From Candidatus Babeliales bacterium (lineage in GTDB: Bacteria > Babelota > Babeliae > Babelales > JACPOV01), in assembly GCA_040879965.1 (NCBI GenBank), contig JBBDJI010000012.1, positions 186,001 to 250,000 of the forward strand: a stretch of 64,000 nt of DNA, written 5' to 3'. The notes under the pieces are model-generated. The model had not been told where the DNA came from. It made no database searches and saw only the letters and a list, made by a program, of their open reading frames with translations. A program made the position numbers and the translations under genes. Within the stretch, counting starts at the first letter, position 1; every line of letters begins with the position of its first letter. Of the stretch, positions 54,131 through 62,048 are shown piece after piece.

Positions 54131-54533
54131 AAATATCTGTGTTTTGTATTAAATGCTTAATGATAGGTAAATCGGGATCTGGAAATGGATAATTTTCAAA
54201 TTCATCAATATTTATCCAGGTAATTGCGCTATGTTCTTTTAACTGAATTTCACCTTCATAAGAAGTTACTACAAAGGCAAGCATTTCCATTGGCTTGCCT
54301 TTGTAGCTAAATTTACTAGAACAAATATACTCGCCAATAGTTGCGGTAATTCCTAATTCTTCAAAAAGTTCACGCGCTAAGCATTCATGAAACGTTTCGC
54401 CCTTTTCTAATTTGCCACCAGGAAATTCCCATTTTCCTTTCAAAGGATCTTCTTTTGCACGTTGTGCGATGAGAAATTTTCCATCTTTTTTAATAACCGC
54501 AGCAATTACTTTTTGTTCAACAGAAGTTTGCAT
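54120..54533 (-). CDS. mutT: MutT-type NUDIX hydrolase (8-oxo-dGTP diphosphatase-like)
   Basis: The 137-residue protein has a perfect NUDIX box, GGKLEKGETFHECLARELFE followed by ELGI, near residues 38-61, preceded by VIKKDGKFLIAQRAKEDPLK and GKWEFPGG, the pattern of MutT and CTP pyrophosphohydrolases. It cleans oxidised nucleotides or hydrolyses NTPs in the cytoplasm. It starts inside the last 17 bases of the upstream thymidylate-synthase-like gene, so the two are co-expressed; whether the pairing reflects shared nucleotide chemistry is unknown. Confidence 0.92.
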   Translation of the reverse strand: MQTSVEQKVIAAVIKKDGKFLIAQRAKEDPLKGKWEFPGGKLEKGETFHECLARELFEELGITATIGEYICSSKFSYKGKPMEMLAFVVTSYEGEIQLKEHSAITWINIDEFENYPFPDPDLPIIKHLIQNTDIFNQ

Positions 54534-55626
54534 GTTTATGGATCCATTTCATAACAGGAGTTTTTTGTGTTTCATTATAAATGTCATTCAATGTTTCTTG
54601 GGCATCATTTATTGATGGCATTGGTTCAATGTAAAGATTTTTATCCTGTTTTTCAAGTGTATTTAACAAACCTAAAGCCTGTTTGCTTGTTTTATCATAA
54701 ATTTGTGTAAAATTTGTTTTCATAGTGACATAACCTAAATTTAACTGCTCTTTTTTTGGATAATCTAAGCGTTCTTTAAGGTTTTTATAAACCAATTCAG
54801 TTACAAAAGAAAAGAATCCCATATCATATGGTAAACCGGTAAAAATATCAGTGCTTCGGGATGAAACAACGCAACACAAATGATTATTTCGCACAAAAAA
54901 TTGCATGCCAAGTGTGCAGGGAAAATCTTTAGAATCAAAATTTTTGTGATGTGGTTGGTTAATATTAATAAATGCTTTGCGTGAATCAAGATTTTTTTCT
55001 AAATTTTTTAATACCCATTCATATTGTGTTAAATTGCCACATTCAGGAATACGTTGATGAAATACGTAATAACCATAGTTTGAAGAAACTTGATTATTTT
55101 TATCAGCGAGTGATTGCCATATTTTAGAAGCTTGGCTTAGACCTTCAGATACATCAAGACTTCCTTTAAAATAGGCAAGTAATTCTCGGCAAAAATATTG
55201 CGTAGATCTTGGAATTCGCAACCAATGTATTCTTTCTTGAGGATTTAATAAAGTATACGAAACATCATAAGCTTGTAAGCCGCTTCCTGCACGTGCATCA
55301 AATCTGGCGCCATTTTCTTTAATATTCTTTATACCTTGTAAAATGATTTCATCAAGTGTTTTGCCGGTGATATGAACATTTTCAGGAAAAAGAAAATGCT
55401 GAGTATTTTCCTCAGATTTATTCAGGTTTGTATCAGAAATATTATTTTGTTCTGTGTTTTTCTGATACGTTGGCCATTGAAATGAAGCTGAATTTTGAGA
55501 AGCTTTATTATAAGCATTGCTGCCGTGACTATGGGCAAGCAAAGTCAGTTCATTCCCCAAAACATTTGGCGAAAAAATTAATATCATCATGCAAAACAAT
55601 GATTTTTTTATTTTTATTGATAGCAT
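54517..55626 (-). CDS. exported thymidylate-synthase-fold protein with Asn-to-Asp nucleotide-site change
   Basis: The 369-residue protein has a signal peptide (MLSIKIKKSLFCMMILIF, to about residue 24), a low-complexity linker to about 85, then a thymidylate synthase fold. FDARAGSG (Arg112) matches the RTGTG loop, RELLAYFKG (Glu148) matches ELLWFLxG, and NYGYYVF and DSRKAF follow. FPCTLGMQFFV holds the catalytic Cys237, and SRSTDIFTGLPYD holds Arg257, Ser258 and Asp260. The residue that reads the uracil ring in thymidylate synthase (Asn177 in E. coli) is Asp268 here, the same change that defines dCMP hydroxymethylases. The His of the DTHLY motif is missing (FTQIY). AGGGGG precedes the ATG. An active cytosolic thymidylate synthase is unlikely. 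Confidence 0.78.
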   Translation of the reverse strand: MLSIKIKKSLFCMMILIFSPNVLGNELTLLAHSHGSNAYNKASQNSASFQWPTYQKNTEQNNISDTNLNKSEENTQHFLFPENVHITGKTLDEIILQGIKNIKENGARFDARAGSGLQAYDVSYTLLNPQERIHWLRIPRSTQYFCRELLAYFKGSLDVSEGLSQASKIWQSLADKNNQVSSNYGYYVFHQRIPECGNLTQYEWVLKNLEKNLDSRKAFININQPHHKNFDSKDFPCTLGMQFFVRNNHLCCVVSSRSTDIFTGLPYDMGFFSFVTELVYKNLKERLDYPKKEQLNLGYVTMKTNFTQIYDKTSKQALGLLNTLEKQDKNLYIEPMPSINDAQETLNDIYNETQKTPVMKWIHKHANFC

Positions 55627-55984
55627 AGCTAACCCCCTAATAATTAAAGAAATATATTATTTAGAATATACTAATTTTTTTATTTTTCAATTAGAATTTT
55701 AATAAACTTCAAAAAAAAGGTTAAAATAAGGGTTTTCATGTATAATTACGGGTTTATATTAGATTATATGAATTGGGATCTTTTCTTTTAGGAAATTTAA
55801 GAAAATGCTATCTATCTTCTTGTTTAATTTTTTCTTTCATATTAGAATGGAATTCTTCTCATGGGCCAGAAGGGAAAGAAGAACTCTCTTTTTTCCAACA
55901 AAAAAGTGGACAATAGATTTCTTGAATCTTGATTAATTTTATAAAAATAAAGAAAAATCTATTGTTGGTTTTTAGGAAAAAACC
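55627..55984. other. gene-free region with inverted repeat
   Basis: These 358 bases separate divergent genes. They contain the promoter candidate at 55663-55690 and an 11-bp perfect inverted repeat (ACAATAGATTT at 55910-55920 and AAATCTATTGT at 55955-55965) just upstream of the transposase-like ORF. A 44-codon ORF at 55805-55939 and an overlapping frame ending GKEELSFFQQKSGQ cannot be matched to anything. I see no transposon terminal repeats. Confidence 0.4.
55663..55690 (-). promoter_or_regulatory. promoter candidate of the thymidylate-synthase-like gene
   Basis: On the minus strand: TTGAAA (55690-55685), 16-base spacer, TATTCT (55668-55663), about 37 bases before the ATG. Confidence 0.4.
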
Positions 55985-56581
55985 ATGTCAAGGAGAAAAA
56001 ATCGCTTTTCTTATCGTTCTAAATTAAGTGAAAAACAATTTAAACATATTTTGATGCTTTTTGAGCTTGATTTAACAGCGCAACAGATTGCAGAAATTTG
56101 CCAGTTAAATCGGAATACGGTAAATCGATATTTATTGTTGATTCGTGAAAGGATTGTTCAAAAATGGGAAAAACGTAATCCGTTAGCATTGGTAAATAAT
56201 TTTGAAGAAATAATTAATCAAAAATTTTTGGATTTTTCAAACAAGACTATTATAGGAATTGTAGAAAACAAAAAAAATATTTTCTCTAAGATTATTCAAA
56301 TTAATAGTTTAAGATCTGAACATATTGTTTATATTCCACTTATTTCTTGCAGAAAAAATAAGAAATCCCTTTTAATCGATGAAAGATATACATTAGACAA
56401 AAATAAAGTACTTCGCCTCGATGCATTTTGGCAGTTTACTCAAAATAGGCTTAGTAAATTTAGAGGTATTAATAAAACAGTTTTTTATTTACATCTTAAA
56501 GAATCTGAAATTAGATTTAATGGTAAAGATAAAAATATATACCTATCTTTATTGAAATTTTTTCATTTGACCCCTCTCTAA
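55985..56581 (+). mobile_element. IS1595-type transposase remnant without catalytic core
   Basis: The 198-residue ORF keeps the N-terminal helix-turn-helix of IS1595 transposases (KLSEKQFKHILMLFELDLTA, EICQLNRNTVNRYLLLIRER) and the C-terminal block (FWQFTQNRLSKFRGINKTVF, YLHLKESEIRFNGKDKNIYL). The middle of about 100 residues is short and lacks the Asp motifs (VDExYFG, HSDGWxGY), and the NGIE-FW motif reads LRLDAFW. So it cannot be an active DDN/E transposase, yet it is an intact frame with TAGGAAAA before the ATG. It is either a decayed insertion sequence or a DNA-binding protein derived from one. No terminal repeats or target duplication were found. Confidence 0.7.
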
Positions 56582-56668
56582 TCTAGTCATGATATTTACT
56601 TTTTTTGAAAATGTCCTTAAAATCAAAAATTGAGAGAAAATAAAAGTAAATTAATATGAGGGATATAA

Positions 56669-56941
56669 ATGTCAAAACCTGGGTTCAAAAATAAGATCTC
56701 TGAGCATTTAATTTCTAAATATAAAAGCTATAAAAAAAGTAATTCTCTTTCTGAAAAAAACTCATCTAAAAATGGATTAGATATTGGCTGGACACGAGCT
56801 ACGTTTATTGTAAAAGAAGAATTGTTAAAAAAAATAAAAGATGCTGCCTACTGGGAACGTAAAACGGTTAAAGTTGTTATTAATGATGCACTTAATTCTT
56901 TTTTCAATAAACAGAAACATATCGAGAAATCAAAAAAATAA
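56669..56941 (+). CDS. ribbon-helix-helix DNA-binding protein
   Basis: The 90-residue basic protein has a disordered Lys/Ser-rich N-terminus (1-36) and a C-terminal ribbon-helix-helix fold: RATFIVKEELLKKIKDAAYW as strand and helix 1, then ERKTVKVVINDALNSFF as turn and helix 2. Such proteins are antitoxins, plasmid ParG-type regulators or autorepressors that bind short direct or inverted repeats. No toxin or ParA gene is next to it. Three 9-bp direct repeats lie in the promoter region of the following gene and could be its target. AGGGA precedes the ATG. Confidence 0.75.
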   Translation: MSKPGFKNKISEHLISKYKSYKKSNSLSEKNSSKNGLDIGWTRATFIVKEELLKKIKDAAYWERKTVKVVINDALNSFFNKQKHIEKSKK

Positions 56942-57057
56942 TTTTTGTTCACTTCTATTTAATTTGATTAAGTAATCAATAATCATTTATTAAAAAAAAT
57001 TTTAAAATTTTTTTTAACTCTTGCTTTTCTATTTTTTTTCAGACTATGTTGTTTACT

Positions 57058-57084
57058 ATGTTTATAATGTTTAATATGTTTACA
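57058..57084. repeat. three 9-bp direct repeats overlapping a -10 element
   Basis: ATGTTTATA (57058), ATGTTTAAT (57067) and ATGTTTACA (57076) repeat with exact 9-base period, each with the core ATGTTTA; a partial unit (ATGTTG at 57046) precedes them. The array overlaps a consensus TATAAT at 57063-57068 and lies upstream of the surface-protein gene. It looks like an operator. Confidence 0.5.
57063..57068 (+). promoter_or_regulatory. consensus -10 element of the surface-protein gene
   Basis: TATAAT, about 31 bases before the ATG, with AAAAGGAG between. No good -35 is visible, so activation or the repeat-binding protein may matter. Confidence 0.45.
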
Positions 57085-57098
57085 CTAAAAGGAGTGTA

Positions 57099-58307
57099 AT
57101 GATGCATAACACGAGGTCAAATATCTTATCAAATCATAAGAGCATGCGAATTTTTCTAGCTCTTGCAGTAACTTCATTATTTTTTCAAATAAATGTTTTT
57201 GCAAATTCGGAAGCGTCAAAAAGACCTACGCAAGCAGAAGAATTTGGTATAAAAAATTTAAAAGGCCAAGGAGGCTTTTGCGGTTTATGTTTATTGTGTG
57301 CCAAAAAAATTAAAGCAGATCAAATTCAAGCTTTGCAAGTAGATACTACTGAATTATGTGCTGATCGTGCTTCTATTGATACATTATGTACAGATTCTGT
57401 AGTGGTTCAAGATGCGCGTATTGATCGTTTAACAAATCGAGTACTTTGTGGCAGTCAGATTACCGCAAATAATATTTGTGCAAATAGTGTTGCTACCGAT
57501 AACCTCTGTGTGCCAACGCTACGTATGGATCGCTTATGCGCAGATCAAAGTATTTCTACAAGCAATTTTTGTGCAGAGCAAGCGCAAATCGATGATTTAT
57601 GGACGAATTTAATTACAGCTACCCATGTTTGCGTAGCTGGCGCTGTGGAACATTGTACGCCATATAAAGCACATCTTTCTTTAACTGCAACAACTCTTTA
57701 TGCTCTTGGCGATGATATTGATTGGGACAAAATTGTTGATGATCCAAATGGCAATGTTATTCTTGGGCCAACACGTTATGTGGTTCCAAAAACAGGTTAT
57801 TATGTAATGACTTTAGGAGTAGGAATCCTAAGCTTAGAAGGTAATGGCAATAGTGTAATTGCTGGTACTCCCGTAACACGTCCTGAAATTGTAGTTAATG
57901 GTACACGTCGCTTAAAAGCATTTGAATCATTCCTTTCTTTTGGTACAGATTTTCAAGAAAGCATTGTCTCCGGTTTATTGCCTTTAAATGAAGGAGATGA
58001 AGTTACTTGTCGATACAGAATATTTTATATAGATCCAAATACAGGGGTCTCACCATTTGACGGAAATGTGGTATTAGAAGCAGTAGGTACACAAGGTCAA
58101 GTAGATACAGAAACATTTTTTACTATTCATTATCTATCTTCAACTTGTGATACGATAAATTGTCCGCCATGCACAGTAGAATGCTTGCCATGCCCGACAA
58201 CTACTTGTCCGCCTTGTACTGAAACATGTCCATCGATTAATATACCATGCCCAACATGTGAAGATTGTGAAATAATATGTCCGTGCTCTTGTCCATGCAC
58301 AGTTTAA
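57099..58307 (+). CDS. exported Cys-rich surface protein: pentad-repeat stalk plus C1q-like head
   Basis: The 402-residue protein has a signal peptide (hydrophobic core 17-30, cleavage near NVFA/NS) and a GGFCGLCLLC cluster. Residues about 71-178 are five-residue repeats with LC every ten residues (LCADRASIDT, LCTDSVVVQD, LCGSQITANN, ICANSVATDN, LCVPTLRMDR, LCADQSISTS). Then comes a beta-rich domain (about 188-345: RYVVPKTGYYVMTLGV, NEGDEVTCRYRIFY) resembling a C1q/TNF jelly roll, and a tail with 15 cysteines in about 55 residues (CPPCTVECLPCP). I infer a trimeric, disulfide-linked surface fibre. AAGGAG precedes two adjacent ATGs (57099, 57102). Confidence 0.72.
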   Translation: MMHNTRSNILSNHKSMRIFLALAVTSLFFQINVFANSEASKRPTQAEEFGIKNLKGQGGFCGLCLLCAKKIKADQIQALQVDTTELCADRASIDTLCTDSVVVQDARIDRLTNRVLCGSQITANNICANSVATDNLCVPTLRMDRLCADQSISTSNFCAEQAQIDDLWTNLITATHVCVAGAVEHCTPYKAHLSLTATTLYALGDDIDWDKIVDDPNGNVILGPTRYVVPKTGYYVMTLGVGILSLEGNGNSVIAGTPVTRPEIVVNGTRRLKAFESFLSFGTDFQESIVSGLLPLNEGDEVTCRYRIFYIDPNTGVSPFDGNVVLEAVGTQGQVDTETFFTIHYLSSTCDTINCPPCTVECLPCPTTTCPPCTETCPSINIPCPTCEDCEIICPCSCPCTV

Positions 58308-58373
58308 GCTGGGATAAATAAAAAGGTAAAAAGTATATTTAATTTCTCTCCGCCTGCCAAGCTTACACAGGAA

Positions 58374-58412
58374 ATCAATAGGAACTGCAAACGCAGTTCC
58401 TATTGATTTTTA
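58374..58412 (+). terminator. intrinsic terminator after the surface-protein gene
   Basis: ATCAATAGGAACTGC and GCAGTTCCTATTGAT form a perfect 15-bp stem with a four-base loop (AAAC), followed by TTTTTA on the plus strand. Confidence 0.85.
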
Positions 58413-58431
58413 AATAATAACTTTAAAATTG

Positions 58432-61215
58432 TTATTGTAATTCAAGATTTAAGTATTTTTTTTCAGGTAAATTTTTATCTTTGGTAACAAAATTAAGAAT
58501 ATGTTTTACATGTTGCTGCCAAGAATAATAAGCCATTACTTTTTTTCTCGCATTGGCTCCAAGTTTGAGACGATCATTATTTTTTAAGTTTATTAAAGCC
58601 AAAGCAGCATTTATTAATTCTTGAGAGTTATTTGGTTCAATCAAAACGCCAACTTGTTTATTGATAATTAATGCAGGATTGGCGAGATCAGAAATATTGA
58701 GCGATGGATTAATTATTTCACCAATTTGTGCAAGATTAGTAGTAATAATGGGTTTTGCTAAACTCATGTATTCAAACAGTTTTGTTGGAGAACCAAAAAA
58801 TTTACTCCCATCATTATTTGCTACAGTAGGAGAAAGAAACGCATTGCATGCTGCTAAATATTCTCGTGCTTTTTCGTGCGGTAAAATTCCAGTAAAAGTA
58901 ATATTTTGTTCGATCGAATATTTATCTAATTCTGTCATTAAATAACTTTTAAGTAAGCCGTCGCCAATTAAAATAAAATGAGCTTGAGGATATAGCTCAA
59001 TAATTTTTGGTATAGCATGTGCGAGTATTTCGATGCCATGCCAAAAAGAGAAAGTACCAATAAAACCAAAAACAAATTTTTTCTGTATATTCCGTTGTGT
59101 TCTTATAATATTACGTGCACTATTTAATGTTGCTGCATTAAATGTATCAGGATTAACACCATTCGGATTTACTAAAATCTTATTTTGAGAAATGCCTAAA
59201 TTAATAAGGTTGTCTTTTAAAACATCTGAAACTACAACAATATAATCAGCATATTTAAGGTTTAAATATTCAATAAATAACGCGAGTTGAAACAAGCGAC
59301 TCATTTTATTATTTTTTTTCAATATTTTATTAACCCACATTTCTGAACCATTAAACTCTAAAATTAATGGTTTTTTCTTTTGCATACTGAGTAATATGCC
59401 AGTAAAATTTAACCAGCTATATCGTTGATATATTGCATCAATGGTATTTTTTTTAAAAATCGAAGCAACTTGCCAATAAAAATAGAAAGTGGAAAGCAAG
59501 CAATCAGCATGCCAGCGTATAGATCCAAGTTTCCATCGTAAAAAGCAAAAAAATGGCCAGACTTTTAAAGATACAAAATAGGGTTTTGTTAATGTTGATA
59601 ATACTTTTTGCATACATGAAGTTGCACAAATTATTTTTATATTATTCTTTTTAAAACCTTCAATAACGCCAAGAGTATGGGTTACTGAACCACCCGCTAT
59701 AATTTCATGGTAATAAATATCAGTTTTTAGATATAAAAGAGTATTTATTAAATTAATAGACCTAGATTGCTTTTTTTTGCTTAAATAATTTTCAATTATG
59801 TTTCCTATTTTTGTGAATATAGATTGTTTTTCTTTTTCATTAATCATTGCGTACCAAAGTATTAAAGGCCAAGAGGCAAGAAAAATAAAATTTAAAAACC
59901 ATGGTATGTTAAATAAAAAGAGAAAATGAAAGCAACCAACATAACAAAAAAATAAACTTAAAAGTATTTTAATTTTATTAATATCAAATATTGCCTGCGA
60001 GTAAACTTGTCTGCTTGTTAAATAACCAAAAAAGCCATAAAAAATAAAACTGATAATATTTGCACAAAATATACCGTTAAGATTATACGTGCTTGTTAAA
60101 AATAATAAAGCGCCTTGAATGCTGAGTGCAATAGCAGTTAATATGGGACTAAAAATTGTTTTTCTTGATAGAGTAACGCCAGTCTGGAATAATCGTGCAA
60201 TATCAAGACTTATAATTGGCAAGAAAAAGAACGGCAAAAATGGAATGAGAAAAAAATATTTTTGCGGTAAAAATAATGAAATTGCATATCGTGCACCAAT
60301 AATAGAAAGCAGACAACCAGTTGTTAACGTCATACAAAAATAAGTGATAATTTTTGCAATAAGAGATTCACTTTCAGTTTCATTTTGAGCATTAAAAATA
60401 ATTATAGGAGAGGCATCCATTAATGCGATAGAAAAGAATTGAAAAATGCTACCAAATCGCCATAACAGTGCATAAGTGCCTAATGCTTCATATCCCTGAT
60501 AATGTTGAATAATAAAGCGATCGATGGAAAAAAAAAGACCAAATAATAATGAATATGCTAATAACGGAATGCTGTATTTTAATTGTTCTTTTAATAATGA
60601 AAAAGAGAAGGAATAGTTGCGTATTAATATATATATAAATCCTGGTGAAAATAATAAAAATGAAAAACCATTTGCATAAAAGAAGCTTTCAATACCAAAA
60701 TTATATGAAACACCAATAACGGTTAAAATCATTGCTATTAAACTTTGTCCGCAAAAGGTCACAAAGTACCATTTTAAATATTCTTTGACGCGTAAATAGG
60801 CCAGTACTAGAGAAAAAAAAGAAAAAACAATTATATTGAAACTACTTAAAATAATATAGTTAATATCAATATTTGTTTTTAAAAAAAATTTAAAGTAACC
60901 AAATATTAAGAGCATAAATATTATTGCGCTCAATATAATTAAACAAAAAGCATTACCAATGACCGCTTTTTGTTTTTCAATATCATTTTTATATAGTAAA
61001 TAAAAACGAGTCATGCCAATTGCCGCATTGGATGATAAAAGTAAAGTGCCGATTGTAAATAATGTTTGATAAAAATCCCAAATGCCAAATTCAGCTAAAC
61101 TCAGTTTTGATAAAAAATAGGGCAGAAATAAAAAACTAATAATACGAACGATTATAGCGCTACCAGCATATACAGAAGTGTTTAAAGAGCTTCGTTTTAA
61201 GTAATACGCTAACAT
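58432..61215 (-). CDS. Wzx-type flippase fused to a GT4 glycosyltransferase
   Basis: The 927-residue protein has two full parts. Residues 1 to about 465 have 12-14 membrane helices and the start SVYAGSAIIVRIISFLFLPY, typical of polysaccharide flippases of the MOP superfamily. After a basic linker (KKKQSRS), residues about 482-920 are a GT-B glycosyltransferase (LLYLKTDIYYHEIIAGGSVT, FGFIGTFSFWHGIEILAHAI, ILIGDGLLKSYL, FGSPTKLFEYMSLAKPII) closely like the separate 62023 protein, whose start aligns with the junction. Fusion of a transporter with a transferase is unusual. ATG 61215 shares a base with the upstream stop (TAATG); the 11 extra codons upstream are rejected. Confidence 0.86.
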   Translation of the reverse strand: MLAYYLKRSSLNTSVYAGSAIIVRIISFLFLPYFLSKLSLAEFGIWDFYQTLFTIGTLLLSSNAAIGMTRFYLLYKNDIEKQKAVIGNAFCLIILSAIIFMLLIFGYFKFFLKTNIDINYIILSSFNIIVFSFFSLVLAYLRVKEYLKWYFVTFCGQSLIAMILTVIGVSYNFGIESFFYANGFSFLLFSPGFIYILIRNYSFSFSLLKEQLKYSIPLLAYSLLFGLFFSIDRFIIQHYQGYEALGTYALLWRFGSIFQFFSIALMDASPIIIFNAQNETESESLIAKIITYFCMTLTTGCLLSIIGARYAISLFLPQKYFFLIPFLPFFFLPIISLDIARLFQTGVTLSRKTIFSPILTAIALSIQGALLFLTSTYNLNGIFCANIISFIFYGFFGYLTSRQVYSQAIFDINKIKILLSLFFCYVGCFHFLFLFNIPWFLNFIFLASWPLILWYAMINEKEKQSIFTKIGNIIENYLSKKKQSRSINLINTLLYLKTDIYYHEIIAGGSVTHTLGVIEGFKKNNIKIICATSCMQKVLSTLTKPYFVSLKVWPFFCFLRWKLGSIRWHADCLLSTFYFYWQVASIFKKNTIDAIYQRYSWLNFTGILLSMQKKKPLILEFNGSEMWVNKILKKNNKMSRLFQLALFIEYLNLKYADYIVVVSDVLKDNLINLGISQNKILVNPNGVNPDTFNAATLNSARNIIRTQRNIQKKFVFGFIGTFSFWHGIEILAHAIPKIIELYPQAHFILIGDGLLKSYLMTELDKYSIEQNITFTGILPHEKAREYLAACNAFLSPTVANNDGSKFFGSPTKLFEYMSLAKPIITTNLAQIGEIINPSLNISDLANPALIINKQVGVLIEPNNSQELINAALALINLKNNDRLKLGANARKKVMAYYSWQQHVKHILNFVTKDKNLPEKKYLNLELQ

Positions 61216-62048
61216 TATTCTTTGATAGCCCGTACTGAAAGATACCAACCAAAATACTTACTTAGTTTATTTAAAATAGTTTGTGGCATATATTTTCTTA
61301 ATCTTCCTATAAACCGTATGCCGGGAAGGTCTTCATGCACTAACTTTCTAATATCAGTTTTAATAATTTTAAAGCCTGCATTTTTAAGCATTTTGTGCAA
61401 TTGTTTTTTGCTGTAAACATTTACCAAAGGTTTTTCAGTGCTTTGAGTATATTCGATTAATGAGCGTTGTTCTTTTAAGCTTCTTTTGCGGAAGCCACCT
61501 CTTAAAATCCATTCATTTAAAACAACACTTAACATATAAAAAATTGAATACTTATAATACACAATAATCTGTGCTTCGCCCTCTTTCTTAAGCGCTTTAT
61601 AGCAATTATTTAAAGCTTGTTGCATATTTGGTGTATGATGTAAAACTCCAAAGCTATAAATATAATCAAATTCATTTTCCCAAGTTATTTTTTCAGCATC
61701 CATTGTTAAAAAACTTGGTTTAAAATCATAATATTGTAGATGTTGTTCGGCTAGTATTTTATTTTCTGCAGTGATATCAACGCCGGTATATTCTGCGCCA
61801 TTTTTACAAAATAAATAGGCATCATAACCCCCGCCAAATCCTATTTCTAGAACTTTTTTGTTTTTAAGTCTTTTAAATTGTACGATCTCATCAAGCCAAT
61901 CGCATTCATATGTATATCTTTTATCAAGAACGGCATCAAAAAATTCTTTAGAGCCTTTTTGATGTCCATCTCCAAAAGTCCAGCCTGCAGGGTTATGGCC
62001 CCAAAATTTTTTTGAAGTTTCTTTAATTTTCTCTGGAACTACAGTCAT
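61215..62048 (-). CDS. SAM-dependent class I methyltransferase
   Basis: The 277-residue protein begins TVVPEKIKETSKKFWGHNPA then GWTFGDGHQKGSKEFFDAV. It has the SAM motif KKVLEIGFGGGYDAYLFCKN, GVDITAENKILAEQHL, MDAEKITWENEFDYIYSFGV and LHHTPNMQQALNNCYKAL, of the methyltransferase_11 type. It is related to the 52332 protein (shared order of motifs and HYWNQ/FWGHN start). In this cluster it probably methylates a sugar of the surface glycan. AAGGAGAAATAA precedes the ATG; it overlaps the GT4 gene by 26 bases and the flippase fusion by one. Confidence 0.86.
   Translation of the reverse strand: MTVVPEKIKETSKKFWGHNPAGWTFGDGHQKGSKEFFDAVLDKRYTYECDWLDEIVQFKRLKNKKVLEIGFGGGYDAYLFCKNGAEYTGVDITAENKILAEQHLQYYDFKPSFLTMDAEKITWENEFDYIYSFGVLHHTPNMQQALNNCYKALKKEGEAQIIVYYKYSIFYMLSVVLNEWILRGGFRKRSLKEQRSLIEYTQSTEKPLVNVYSKKQLHKMLKNAGFKIIKTDIRKLVHEDLPGIRFIGRLRKYMPQTILNKLSKYFGWYLSVRAIKE

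Noticed and set aside
55805-55939. Short ORF (MLSIFLFNFFFHI...) upstream of the transposase remnant
   Set aside because: 44 codons, an overlapping frame looks equally protein-like, no recognisable family; not supportable as a gene.
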